DNA from: CAWBRT01 sp963819175
GTDB taxonomy: Bacteria; Acidobacteriota; Terriglobia; Terriglobales; Acidobacteriaceae
Reading direction: 5' to 3'
Length of the DNA stretch: 64,000 bases
Assembly (NCBI GenBank): GCA_963819175.1
Contig: CAWFVJ010000012.1
Location: 62,001 to 126,000, forward strand
Part shown: piece by piece, positions 38,396 through 47,370 of the stretch
Position numbering within the stretch: position 1 is the stretch's first letter
Layout: the number at the start of each line of letters is the position of its first letter
Made by a program: the position numbers and the translations under genes
Notes under the pieces: model-generated
Told to the model about the DNA's origin: nothing
The model's database searches: none
The model's input: the letters and a program-made list of their open reading frames with translations, nothing else

Positions 38396-38962
38396 TGCTT
38401 CTCCTCGCACCGATTAATTAGACATCGTTGGCGTTGCTTAAGGTGCCTCATCGGCGCAATTTTCTTCATCGAAACGGCGTTTTACCAGACAAGTTCGATC
38501 GACCGCAGACCTCGTTGCGTTCGCGCCGGACGAACAACACGCACAGCATAGTTGGCCTCGATGAACGCTGCTATTGCCTGAAGCCGCCCCGGCATTCCGA
38601 AACGAATGCCAAAACCGGCAAGTACAGAAGTGGTAATCGGGCAAAAACATGAGCCATACAGTGATAAGAAAAAGTACTTAGTGTTCCCATTACGGGAATC
38701 TGTACGAAACAGGCTGTATTTTTGCGGTCCGCAGACAGGCCAGCATACTGGAAGTACTTCTAAGCACATAACCACGTGATGCTGGTCACAGAAAAGGGAA
38801 TTGCATTAGAGCTAAAGCATATACCTGAGATGGCTAAGGTATATGTCTAGTATCGAACCGATCACTTGAAGTTCCCCATCGAAATAATATCGCCCGACCC
38901 GATGGATCTTTTTTGCACGCCGATTTGTGAAATGAACGCAGCGATGTTTGAAGGAGAAAACA
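38396..38962. other. Divergent intergenic region with an inverted repeat
   Basis: About 565 bases separate the ALDH and biotin-carrier genes, which read outward. Only short frames occur. An inverted repeat at 38818-38845 is the sole structured element seen and may be an operator for the downstream lipid-synthesis block. Confidence 0.45.
38818..38845. promoter_or_regulatory. Inverted repeat, possible operator
   Basis: CATATACCT (38818-38826) and AGGTATATG (38837-38845) form perfect 9-base arms around a 10-base spacer. It lies 118 bases upstream of the biotin-carrier ATG. The one-turn spacing and A/T-rich arms suit a dimeric repressor site. The factor is unknown. Confidence 0.45.
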
Positions 38963-39443
38963 ATGCCGGATGAGCACCGGATACATATCCCAGAGCCGTT
39001 CATGGTGAGCAATTCGGCCAAGTCTCACGGTGAGTCGCCGGATGATGGAGCGCAAATGGAAGAGTTGCGACTTGTTGCCGAAAAGATCGACCAGGCGGTG
39101 AAACTGATTGCCGAGATCGGCGGGCAGGTGGCGAAGATGGCACCGAAGCATAAGGGAGTGTTTGACGATGCCAAGATGGCAATCAGCGATGTGGGTGCGT
39201 TCTTACGCCAGGCGCCGGCGGTGCGGTCGCTGGAGTAGAATTGTGGCGCCCATGCCGGGGGTCATCCTGCGTTGCGACAGGAAGATCGGGGACGTGGTGA
39301 AAAAGGGCGACCTCATTTTGGTTTTAGACGCCATGAAGATGGAGAACCTGATCACGGCTCCCGCCGCTGGCAAGGTCATGTCCCTTCCGTACGAGGCGGG
39401 CAAGAAGGTGGCGAAGGGAGCGGTGCTTGCCGTCATCGGCTAG
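38963..39443 (+). CDS. Biotin carboxyl carrier (biotinyl-lipoyl domain) protein (frameshifted)
   Basis: The N-terminal 91 residues are helical (QMEELRLVAEKIDQAVKLIA) and end AVRSLE. One extra T in CTGGAGTAGAATT (about 39236) breaks the frame; removing it gives LERIVAPMPGVILRCDRKIG and the biotinyl domain with the Lys acceptor in LVLDAMKMENLITAP. The whole is about 160 residues. It would carry CO2 for the carboxyltransferase encoded 55 bases downstream. No biotin carboxylase gene is in the window. AAGGAGA lies before the ATG. The N-terminal domain is unusual for a BCCP and may contact the partner. Confidence 0.85.
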
Positions 39444-39498
39444 AAGTTGACTCAAGAGACAGGATTATACGAATTCATAATTTTAGAGAGGTAGCAAC

Positions 39499-41082
39499 AT
39501 GGCAACTGCTGTTTCTAAAGCGAAGCTGGGCGCCGTAGCCGAAAAGCTTCAAGAGTTGCGAGAGAGAAGTGACCAGGTTAAGCAGATGGGCGGAGCGCTA
39601 GCAGTAGCCGCGCAGCATGATCGAGGCAAGCTTACTGCCCGCGAAAGACTTGATTTGCTGTTTGACCCGGGCACTTTCCGTGAAACGGATATGTTCATGA
39701 AGCATCGTGGGACGATGTTCGGGATCGAGAAGGTGGACATCGCCGCCGACGGTGTCATTACCGGCTTCGGCAAGGTCGATGGGCGGCCGGTGGCGGCCTT
39801 CGCCCAGGACTTCACCGCGCGTGCCGGGAGCCTCGGCGAGATGCATGCGAAGAAGATTTGCAAGGTCATGGACATGGCGCTCAAGGCGGGAATTCCTTTT
39901 ATCGGCATCAATGACTCGGGCGGCGCCCGTATTCAGGAAGGCGTGGACTCGCTTTCCGGCTTTGGGGATATCTTCTATCGCAATTCCGTTTCTTCCGGAA
40001 TCATCCCGCAGATCTCCGCGATCATGGGGCCATGTGCGGGCGGCGCCGTGTACTCGCCGGCTATGGCCGACTGGGTCTTCATGGTCAAGAATACAAGCTA
40101 CATGTTCATTACCGGACCGGACGTCATCAGGGCGGTAACCGGAGAAGATGTCAGCCAGGAAGAGTTGGGCGGCGCCATGACCCACAACAGCAAGAGCGGG
40201 GTCGCTCACTTTGCCGCCGAGGATGACAGGGACTGCATCGAGCAGATCAGGAAGATGTTGTCGTTTCTGCCCAGCAACAACCGGGAGATCGCCCCGCGAG
40301 TTGAAACTGGCGACAGCTCGAATCGTATTGACCCAGCTCTGGACGCCGATCATGCCGGACAATCCCAAGACGACTCTACGATATGCAGCAAATCATCCGG
40401 TCGATCGTGGATAACGGCGATTTCTTCGAGGTTCAAGCCTCACTTTGCCCAGAACATGATCGTTGGACTCGGGAGACTGAACGGCCACTCCATTGGTATT
40501 ATCGCCAACCAACCCATGTATCTCGCCGGCTGTCTTGACGTAAATGCCTCCGATAAGGCAACCAGGTTCATCCGATTCTGCGATTGCTTCAACATTCCTC
40601 TGCTGACGATTGCCGACGTGCCTGGGTACCTGCCCGGCACCGACCAGGAATGGAGCGGGGTGATTCGTCATGGCGCGAAGCTGCTCTGGTGCTATTCCGA
40701 GGCTACCGTGCCCAAGATGACGTTGATCACCCGCAAGAATTACGGCGGCGCGTATATTGCCATGTGTTCCCGCCACCTGGGAGCCGACATGACGCTTGCT
40801 TGGCCCACGGCCGAGATCGCGGTCATGGGTGCCGAGGGTGCGGCCAACGTTATCTTCCGCCGGGATATTCAGGAAGCCGCCGATCCCAACGCCAAACGGC
40901 AGGAAATCATCGATAACTATCGCAAGGCATTTTACAACCCATATGTCGCCGCGAGCCGCGGTTACATCGATGCGGTGATCATGCCGAGAGAGACGCGGAT
41001 GCGGCTCATCGAAATTCTGGAAACGCTTAGCAACAAACGGGAAACGCGACCTCACAGAAAGCATGGAAACATTCCACTGTGA
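39499..41082 (+). CDS. Acyl-CoA carboxylase carboxyltransferase (propionyl/methylmalonyl-CoA type)
   Basis: The 527-residue crotonase-fold carboxyltransferase resembles PccB/MmdA: VAAQHDRGKLTARERLDLLF, NDSGGARIQEGVDSLSGFGD, SAIMGPCAGGAVYSPAM, TLITRKNYGGAYIAMCS and AVMGAEGAANVIF. It moves carboxyl between biotin and acetyl- or propionyl-CoA (or decarboxylates methylmalonyl-CoA). Residues about 283-315 are scrambled by compensating frameshifts: near 40345-40437 the expected 'MPDNPKTTYDMQQIIRSIVD' lies in other frames. The ORF therefore looks intact while a conserved stretch is garbled. With the carrier upstream it could supply malonyl or methylmalonyl extender units to the synthase at 47 kb (inference). 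Confidence 0.9.
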   Translation: MATAVSKAKLGAVAEKLQELRERSDQVKQMGGALAVAAQHDRGKLTARERLDLLFDPGTFRETDMFMKHRGTMFGIEKVDIAADGVITGFGKVDGRPVAAFAQDFTARAGSLGEMHAKKICKVMDMALKAGIPFIGINDSGGARIQEGVDSLSGFGDIFYRNSVSSGIIPQISAIMGPCAGGAVYSPAMADWVFMVKNTSYMFITGPDVIRAVTGEDVSQEELGGAMTHNSKSGVAHFAAEDDRDCIEQIRKMLSFLPSNNREIAPRVETGDSSNRIDPALDADHAGQSQDDSTICSKSSGRSWITAISSRFKPHFAQNMIVGLGRLNGHSIGIIANQPMYLAGCLDVNASDKATRFIRFCDCFNIPLLTIADVPGYLPGTDQEWSGVIRHGAKLLWCYSEATVPKMTLITRKNYGGAYIAMCSRHLGADMTLAWPTAEIAVMGAEGAANVIFRRDIQEAADPNAKRQEIIDNYRKAFYNPYVAASRGYIDAVIMPRETRMRLIEILETLSNKRETRPHRKHGNIPL

Positions 41083-41165
41083 GCTGGATGTGAAATCCGG
41101 CCCTCGCCAGATTCAACGGCGACGGCTTTCAACTGTAAACGACTTAGGAGAGGAAGGGATTAAAG

Positions 41166-41556
41166 TGACAACTCGGGAATGGTTTGAAACCAACTATCGA
41201 CTACGGCCGCAACCTGGTTAGTTCGGGTTTGGAGGGTGCGCGTTCCGCGCAGAAGAAGACCCTTGACGGCGCGCCTGTTCGTTCGGTTCTGATTAATTCG
41301 GTTCGTAGACTCGTGGATGCCGGCGGTGATCGGGGCTTACGTCGGCGCTCTCGGCGCTTCCCTCGGGCAGAGGCGCAAACCTAACTATGGCGCGGTACTG
41401 GGCGCCAGCTTGCTCGGAGCAGCAATAGGTCTCACCACCGGGATGGCTTGGGGCACTCGGCACTTGACTGGAGACATGGCTCGCGAGGCAAAAAGAAACA
41501 TCAATGCGGCGCGGGATGCGCACTGGTTGGAAAAGAACCCGATTGACTACGCGTAA
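41166..41556 (+). CDS. Small membrane-associated hypothetical protein (frameshifted)
   Basis: AGGAAGGG precedes GTG 41166. Joining frames gives NLVSSGLEGARSAQKKTLDG, then AVIGAYVGALGASLGQRRK and NYGAVLGASLLGAAIGLTTG as two hydrophobic Gly/Ala-rich segments, and a soluble tail ending HWLEKNPIDYA. Breaks lie near 41200 and 41310. It is about 128 residues. No family is recognised. It sits between the carboxylase genes and the EMO gene on the same strand. Confidence 0.5.
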
Positions 41557-41627
41557 CCCGGCGGGATGTTTGTGAAGATCTTGAGTTCGAGTCCAGACAA
41601 GATCAAGGCGCTCTCTAGGAGTAGGGG

Positions 41628-43732
41628 ATGTCGGGCACTATGGTTGAAGTTATAGGTTCGCCGGCGCAGGCAACATACCTGGTAGTTCAAGGGCGAGTGC
41701 TGTTCTCGATTATTCCGCTCTTGGGCATCGCGTGCTTCGCCTACATCATGGCAAAACGCGTAGCGCCACTGCTGCAAAGCGCGCCGGATTTTCGTTTTGA
41801 CCAGATATCGATCCGGCTGACAAGAAGCTTGAAATTCTGGCTGGCCCAATGGAAGCAACCGCGCTACCTGGTGGCGGGTGTACTTCACATCGTCATCTTT
41901 GCTGGCTTCCTGGTGCTGTCGGTTCGTTCCGTCTCCCTGGTGGTGCTCGGCATCTCCGATAATTTCGTTATGCCGGGGTTATCGGGCGAAGCGCGGCCAC
42001 TTCTACAAATAATTAAGGACTATGCCGCAACCCTCGTTTTCCTCTGCGTAGTGATCGCCGCAATTCGCCGAGGTGGTCATCAAACCCGCACGCTATGCGG
42101 TGCCGGCAAGATACGGCAAGGATCACACTTCTGAAGCCATCCTCGTTTTGGGGCTGATTGCGATACTGATGGCTTCGGAGAGCCTTTTGAAGCCAGTAAG
42201 GCTGCCTTCCAGCCGTGCAGCTGGCCAACCGGCGGAAACGTTGGCCCCGCTGTCCTTGGCGTGGGTGATCGAAGAACGCGCTGCTTTCAATTCCGCGGCC
42301 GTGGCTCCAGCAATCTTCACCTCGGCAGCCTATCTCATTCATGAATTGACCTTCTTCGCTTTTCTCTGTTTCCTGCCCATGGGAAAACACTTTCACGTCA
42401 TCACCTCACTCTTCAATGTCTACTTCGCGAAGTTGCAGCCGGGGAACCGTCAAGCCGGTGAGGTGGGGCGTTAGCGATGAGCATTGGATCAGGTGAAATC
42501 CTTCGGGGTAAAGAAGTTTGAGGACTTCACCTGGAAACACATGCTGGATTTCTATTCCTGCGCCGACTGCGGCCGGTGCTCGGACCAGTGTCCGGCTAAT
42601 GCCGTCGGAAGGCCCTTGTCGCCGAGATTCATCACGATCAAGGCGAGAGATTACAGCTTCCGGCACTATCCGCTCTTCGGCAAAGCGCGCGAAAGCGAGC
42701 CACTGATCGGCGGCATTTATTCGGAGGATGAAATCTGGTCCTGCACAACCTGCGGCGCTTGCGAAGAGGAATGCCCGCTGATGATGGAGTATGTCGACAA
42801 GATTGTCGATTTGCGGCGAGGCATGATCGATGACGGCAATGTGCCGCAGTCGCTCCAGAAGCCTTTGAAATCACTTGAGAGCCGCGGTAATCCCTACGGC
42901 AAGATGGAGAAGAAGAAGGCCGAGTGGACCAAGGACAAAGAGTTCCAGCAGACCTGTACCGTCAAGGTCCTTGACGGGAAGAACAGTGCAGAGACTTTGT
43001 ATTTTGTCGACAGTATCACCTCCTACGATGACCGCATGCAGGCGATTGGGCGGGCCACGGCGCGGATTCTCAGTGAGGCCGGAGAGGATTTCGGAATTCT
43101 AGGCGCGGCAGAAAAAGATAGTGGTCACGAAGTCAGGCGCTTCGGCGAAGAGATGCTGTTCCAGAGCTTGCGGGACCACAACGTGGATGCCATCAAGGCA
43201 TCCGGAGTTCGGCGGATAGTTACCGCCGACCCCACGCCTACAACGCGCTGAAGAACGATTACAAGGATATGCCGCCGGTGGAGCATATCAGCCAGGTGAT
43301 CGCCCGGGAAGTGAAGGCCGGAAAGATAAAGCTGAACCGAGTCAGAAAGCGAAGACGCGGTCTATACCTACCATGATCCCTGCTATCTGGGGCGGCACAA
43401 CCAAGTTTACGACGATCCGCGAGCTGTGCTTGATGCGATTCCCGGCTTGAAGAGAGTTGAAATGAGCCGCTGCCGGGACCGCTCGTTCTGTTGCGGCGGC
43501 GGCGGGCTGATGCTGTTCTACGAACCCAAGGAAGATCAGCGAATGGGCGTGCTGAGAGTCAAGATGGCCGCCGAAGCCGGGGCCAATGTGATCGTGACGG
43601 CCTGTCCGTTCTGCATGGTGAATATGGAAGACGCGATCAAGGTCGCCGGCATGGAAGGAAAGATGACGGTCGATCGACCTGGCGGAATTGGTTGACAAGC
43701 ACGTCGTGCGTGAAAGTCCGAAAGCGATGTGA
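41628..43732 (+). CDS. Membrane ETF:quinone oxidoreductase, EMO/FadF type (frameshifted)
   Basis: One polypeptide of about 700 residues passes electrons from reduced EtfAB to menaquinone. The N-terminal NarI-like part has TM helices (VLFSIIPLLGIACFAYIMAK, LVAGVLHIVIFAGFLVLSV, AAYLIHELTFFAFLCFLPMG) with His that could ligate haem b. An HdrC-like part follows with two 4Fe-4S motifs, CADCGRCSDQCP and CTTCGACEEECP. Then come two CCG-type modules: the second is intact (HDPCYLGRHN, CCGGGG, TACPFCMVN), while the first has lost its Cys (EKDSGHEVRR, TADPHAYN). At least five one-base breaks lie at about 42070-42130, 42470, 43230, 43350 and 43675. It directly precedes etfBA. Confidence 0.86.
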
Positions 43733-43826
43733 GAGCGAGCGAGTCAGCCAGGCCGCGTAGTTCAGCAACAGGCTGGATGAAGTCGGCCGGCGATTACTGA
43801 AGAACAGCAATTCGGGGAGGCTGAAT

Positions 43827-44616
43827 GTGGAAATTCTAGTTTGCGCAAGAAGAGTACCCGACACTTCGGAAAACGAGATTCAACTCAACAGTGCCGGAAA
43901 CGATATCGAGCGTGACGATCTCGTGTATTCGGTGAATGAATGGGACAACTACGCCGTCGAAGAGGCCATCCAGATCGTCGATCAAAGTCGGCGGAAACGT
44001 CACGGTCGTTACCGTCGGAACGAGGATGACGAGGAAATCTGCGACGAGAGATGGCCATGGGCGCAAAGCATGGCGTGTTGATTTCCGATGAGGCTTTCAA
44101 CGGATCGGACGGCAAGGCATTGCGACAATTCTGGCCGCCTTCGTCAAGAAGGGCAAATACGACCTGATCTTGACCGGAGTCCAGGCAGAGGCCGGGGAAG
44201 CTCAGGTCGGCGGAATGTTGGCGGCGATGCTGGACTATCCGTTCGCGTCTCTGGTCAATTCCATTGAAGTCCTTGACGGCAAGCTGAAAGTCAGCCGGGA
44301 AATCGAAGGCGGAAACAAGGAGATGAACGAGATCGACCTTCCGTGCGTGCTCTCGATTCAGACTGGCATCAATGAGCCCCGTTATGTGGGTATTCGGGGC
44401 ATTCGGCAAGTGGCCCGGTGTGAAGATTCCAACCTACGGCGCATCGGACTTGGGACTTGACCAGGCGCAGTGGGGGAAGCCGCCGCGAAAGTGAAGCGCG
44501 TGGACTACTTCGTTCCCGCTCTGCGGCCAAGGGAGCCGAAATGCTGCAGGGCAGCCAGGGAAGAGATTGCCGACAAACTTATTGAGTTGGTAAAAGCCAA
44601 AGGAGGGCTGAAATAA
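43827..44616 (+). CDS. etfB: Electron transfer flavoprotein beta subunit (frameshifted)
   Basis: EtfB binds AMP and, with EtfA, shuttles electrons from acyl-CoA dehydrogenases. The start EILVCARRVPDTSENEIQLN (GTG 43827, GGGGAGG upstream) is typical. Later segments: EWDNYAVEEAIQIVD, YDLILTGVQAEAGEAQVGGM, LDYPFASLVNSIEVLDGKL, LPCVLSIQTGINEPRYVGIRG and a C-terminus ending IELVKAKGGLK. At least four one-base breaks occur (near 43985, 44040, 44115, 44415-44530). The stop TAA overlaps the etfA ATG, a coupled arrangement. Confidence 0.9.
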
Positions 44617-45586
44617 TGGCTCGGATCTTCGCCTACATCGTACATAAAGGTGGGGTGGTCGACGATTCGGCGGCCGAATTGGTGGCTGCTGCAAAAAAGA
44701 TCGATGCCGCTGCGTCCCCTACGGCCATTGTCACCGGTTCCGGCGCGGAACTCGATGCCGTTTGCGACAGCCTCACGTGCTCTTACGGCGAGAGTATGGA
44801 AGATCTCGAATGAAGCTCTCGCCTACCCCAATGCCGAACTTGGTCCGCAAAGCCCTGGTGAAGGTGCTGCCGGCCGGAAGTATCTTGCTGGTGCCCCACG
44901 ATCACTTCGGACTCGATCTGTCGCCCGGGCTCGCCGTCAAGATGAATCCCTTTTGTCTCCGACGTGATGGACATCGAAGGCATCGAAGGCCGTTACCTCA
45001 AACTGGTCCGCCAGGAATTCGGCGGACAGGTGAGCGCCCACGTGCGTTGCGATATTTCGCGGGCGCGGTCATCAATATCCGTCCTGGAGCATTCAAGTCT
45101 GTGGAAAGCGCTCCTGTCGGCGGCACCGTGATTGACAAGACGCTGAGGTCGGCGATCTGGCGGCGCGGCGGCGCTATCTTGAGACCATCGCATCCGAGGC
45201 AGGCGACGTAGATATCAGCAAGCAGGATGTTCTGGTTTCCATCGGCCGCGGCATCCAGGAGCAGGAGAACGTGGCCATCGCCCAGGAACCTGGCCGATGC
45301 CATGGGCGGGCGGTGTCTGCTCCAGGCCTGTGGTCGACGCCAAGTGGATGGATAAGTCGCGTCAGGTGGGCTCGTCCGGGAAACCGTCAAGCCAAAAGTT
45401 TACCTGGCATGCGGCATCAGCGGTTCTTTCCAGCACCTGGCCGGTATCAAAGGCAATCCCTTCATCATCGCCATCAACAAGAACCCCAAGGCCCCCATCT
45501 TCCAGGTGGCGGATGTCGGCGTTGTTGACGACCTCCTGGAACTCTTGCCGGAACTAACAAACAAGGTCCGTGAAACAGTAAGGTGA
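44616..45586 (+). CDS. etfA: Electron transfer flavoprotein alpha subunit (frameshifted)
   Basis: EtfA holds the FAD. The start ARIFAYIVHKGGVVDDSAAE is followed, across several frames, by ILLVPHDHFGLDLSPGLAVK, SRGAVINIRPGAFKSVE, VLVSIGRGIQEQENVAIAQE, RPVVDAKWMDKSRQVGSSGK and the FAD-binding signature VYLACGISGSFQHLAGIKG, ending NKVRETVR. At least five breaks occur. The start overlaps the etfB stop and an acyl-CoA dehydrogenase follows 14 bases later, so the three form a tight electron-transfer unit with the EMO gene. Confidence 0.9.
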
Positions 45587-45600
45587 AATAGAGGCATCCG

Positions 45601-47286
45601 ATGATTACTAATAAGACCCTGAAATCAAGCTTGAAAGCGCTCAAGGACTTCGCGAAAAAGCGTCTGACGGATGAAGAAATTATCGCGCTGGATGCCCGCG
45701 ACGAATGCCCGCTGGAAGTGGTGCAGGACATGTGCTCGCCCGACAAACTGGGTATTCACCTGCTGTTCCTTTCGGAAGAGCACGGCGGCCTGGGCGGCGG
45801 CACCTTCGACTTCTATCGCGTCTGCGAGGAACTGGCGCGGATCGATCTGGGCGTGGCCACCGCCGTGTTTGCCACCTTCCTTGGCAGCGACCCGATCTTA
45901 TTCGGCGCCACGCCGGAGCAGAAAAAGATTTGGCTGACCCGCATCGCGGAAGAGGGGTTGTTGTTTGCCTACGGCGCCACCGAACCGGACGCCGGCAGCG
46001 ATCTGGGAGCTCTGCAGAGCACGGCCGAGCGCGTCATGGAAGGCGAGCGGATTGTCGGCTACAAGATCAACGGACTGAAGCAGTGGATCAGCAACGGCGG
46101 GATCGCTGGTGCCTACACGATTCTGGCCAGCACGCCTGCCGGTCCGAGCTGGTTCATCGTGGAAAAGGGCGCGAAGGGGTTCAGCCACGACAAGCCGGAA
46201 GATAAGCACGGCATCCGTCTCAGCAACACGGCAGCCCTCGCGCTCGATAATGTCTATGTCGATGCCGACCGGCTCGTCGGTGGGGTTGAAGGTCAGGGAC
46301 TAATTCAGGCGCAACTCGTGTTCGGTTACACGCGCCTGATGGTGGCGGCGTTCGGACTCGGCGGCGGCTGGGCCGCGCTCGATCGCGCGATCCCTTATTC
46401 CACCAAGCGTATTCAGGCCGGGGCGCCGCTCTCGGAGAAACAGGGCTACACGCATAAGCTGATCGTGCCGCACGTGGCCCGCCTGGAGGCGGGCCGCGCC
46501 TACATCGAAGAGACCGCCGAGCGCATCGACGCCGGCGAAGGCGAGAACGGCAAGCTGAACACCGAGGGCGCCATCGCCAAGTACATGGCGACCGAGGCCG
46601 GCAACATGGCCGCCGATGCCAGTATTCAGGCGCTTGGCGGCTACGGTTATACGCACGAATACATGGTGGAGAAGATCAAGCGTGACGTTCGCATCACCAC
46701 GATCTACGAGGGTACTTCCGAGATCATGGAGATGACGATCAGCCGTGATCGCTGGCAGCTTCACCTGAAGACGCGCGGGCAGCATTACCACGAGCAGGCG
46801 CGCCAACTCGAACAGTTGCACCTGGTCCATCCGAACGTGGGCGCGAACATCGCGGCTCTGGCTCTGCACGCGTTGGCCGAGGTCATGGAAAAGGCCCGTT
46901 CCGCGCGACTGACCCGTCACCAACATATTCTGCTGCGCCTTGGCGAACTGATCGCTTATGCCGAGTGTGCAGGCTGCCTGGCCCGCCGCGCCGCACGTAT
47001 GGCCGAGGGCAAGCTGAACGAGAAAGCAAATACCCGCTTCGACGCGAACGCACTGGCGGCCCTGGGCCGGATCTTCGCGCGCGAGGCGGCACTCAAGGTC
47101 GGCGAAGAAGGGCTCCGGTGGGTGTGCGCCGGCGATGGCGTGAGCGATTCCGAGATGGCCGCGTTTGAAGCGGCTCTGCGACTGCCCGATATTCATCGCG
47201 CGCAGGCCGGCTTGATCTCGGATATGGATCGCATTGCCGACGTGCTTTATAACCGCGTGGCCAAGAGTGCAGCAGCATCTGCCTAA
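45601..47286 (+). CDS. Acyl-CoA dehydrogenase, long C-terminal form
   Basis: The intact 561-residue FAD enzyme introduces a 2,3-double bond in acyl-CoA. Visible are ATEPDAGSDLGALQ with LKQWISNGG (FAD/substrate loops), FGYTRLMVAAFGLG, ASIQALGGYGYTHEYMVEKI and the catalytic base Glu in TTIYEGTSEIMEM. A helical C-terminal extension of about 150 residues goes beyond the usual 380-residue core, as in very-long-chain or DUF-extended types. Electrons would go to EtfAB just upstream. Direction in vivo (beta-oxidation or desaturation of a synthase product) cannot be read from sequence. Confidence 0.93.
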   Translation: MITNKTLKSSLKALKDFAKKRLTDEEIIALDARDECPLEVVQDMCSPDKLGIHLLFLSEEHGGLGGGTFDFYRVCEELARIDLGVATAVFATFLGSDPILFGATPEQKKIWLTRIAEEGLLFAYGATEPDAGSDLGALQSTAERVMEGERIVGYKINGLKQWISNGGIAGAYTILASTPAGPSWFIVEKGAKGFSHDKPEDKHGIRLSNTAALALDNVYVDADRLVGGVEGQGLIQAQLVFGYTRLMVAAFGLGGGWAALDRAIPYSTKRIQAGAPLSEKQGYTHKLIVPHVARLEAGRAYIEETAERIDAGEGENGKLNTEGAIAKYMATEAGNMAADASIQALGGYGYTHEYMVEKIKRDVRITTIYEGTSEIMEMTISRDRWQLHLKTRGQHYHEQARQLEQLHLVHPNVGANIAALALHALAEVMEKARSARLTRHQHILLRLGELIAYAECAGCLARRAARMAEGKLNEKANTRFDANALAALGRIFAREAALKVGEEGLRWVCAGDGVSDSEMAAFEAALRLPDIHRAQAGLISDMDRIADVLYNRVAKSAAASA

Positions 47287-47370
47287 CAACTTATATCGGA
47301 GAAGTCAGAACGAGGTCTGGCCTGCTACAGGCCAGACACCAAATTTGAGCCATATATAGGACGTGCAATC

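Noticed and set aside
46300..47289. 329-codon minus-strand ORF
   Set aside because: It lies fully inside the intact acyl-CoA dehydrogenase and is a GC-rich antisense shadow without recognisable motifs.
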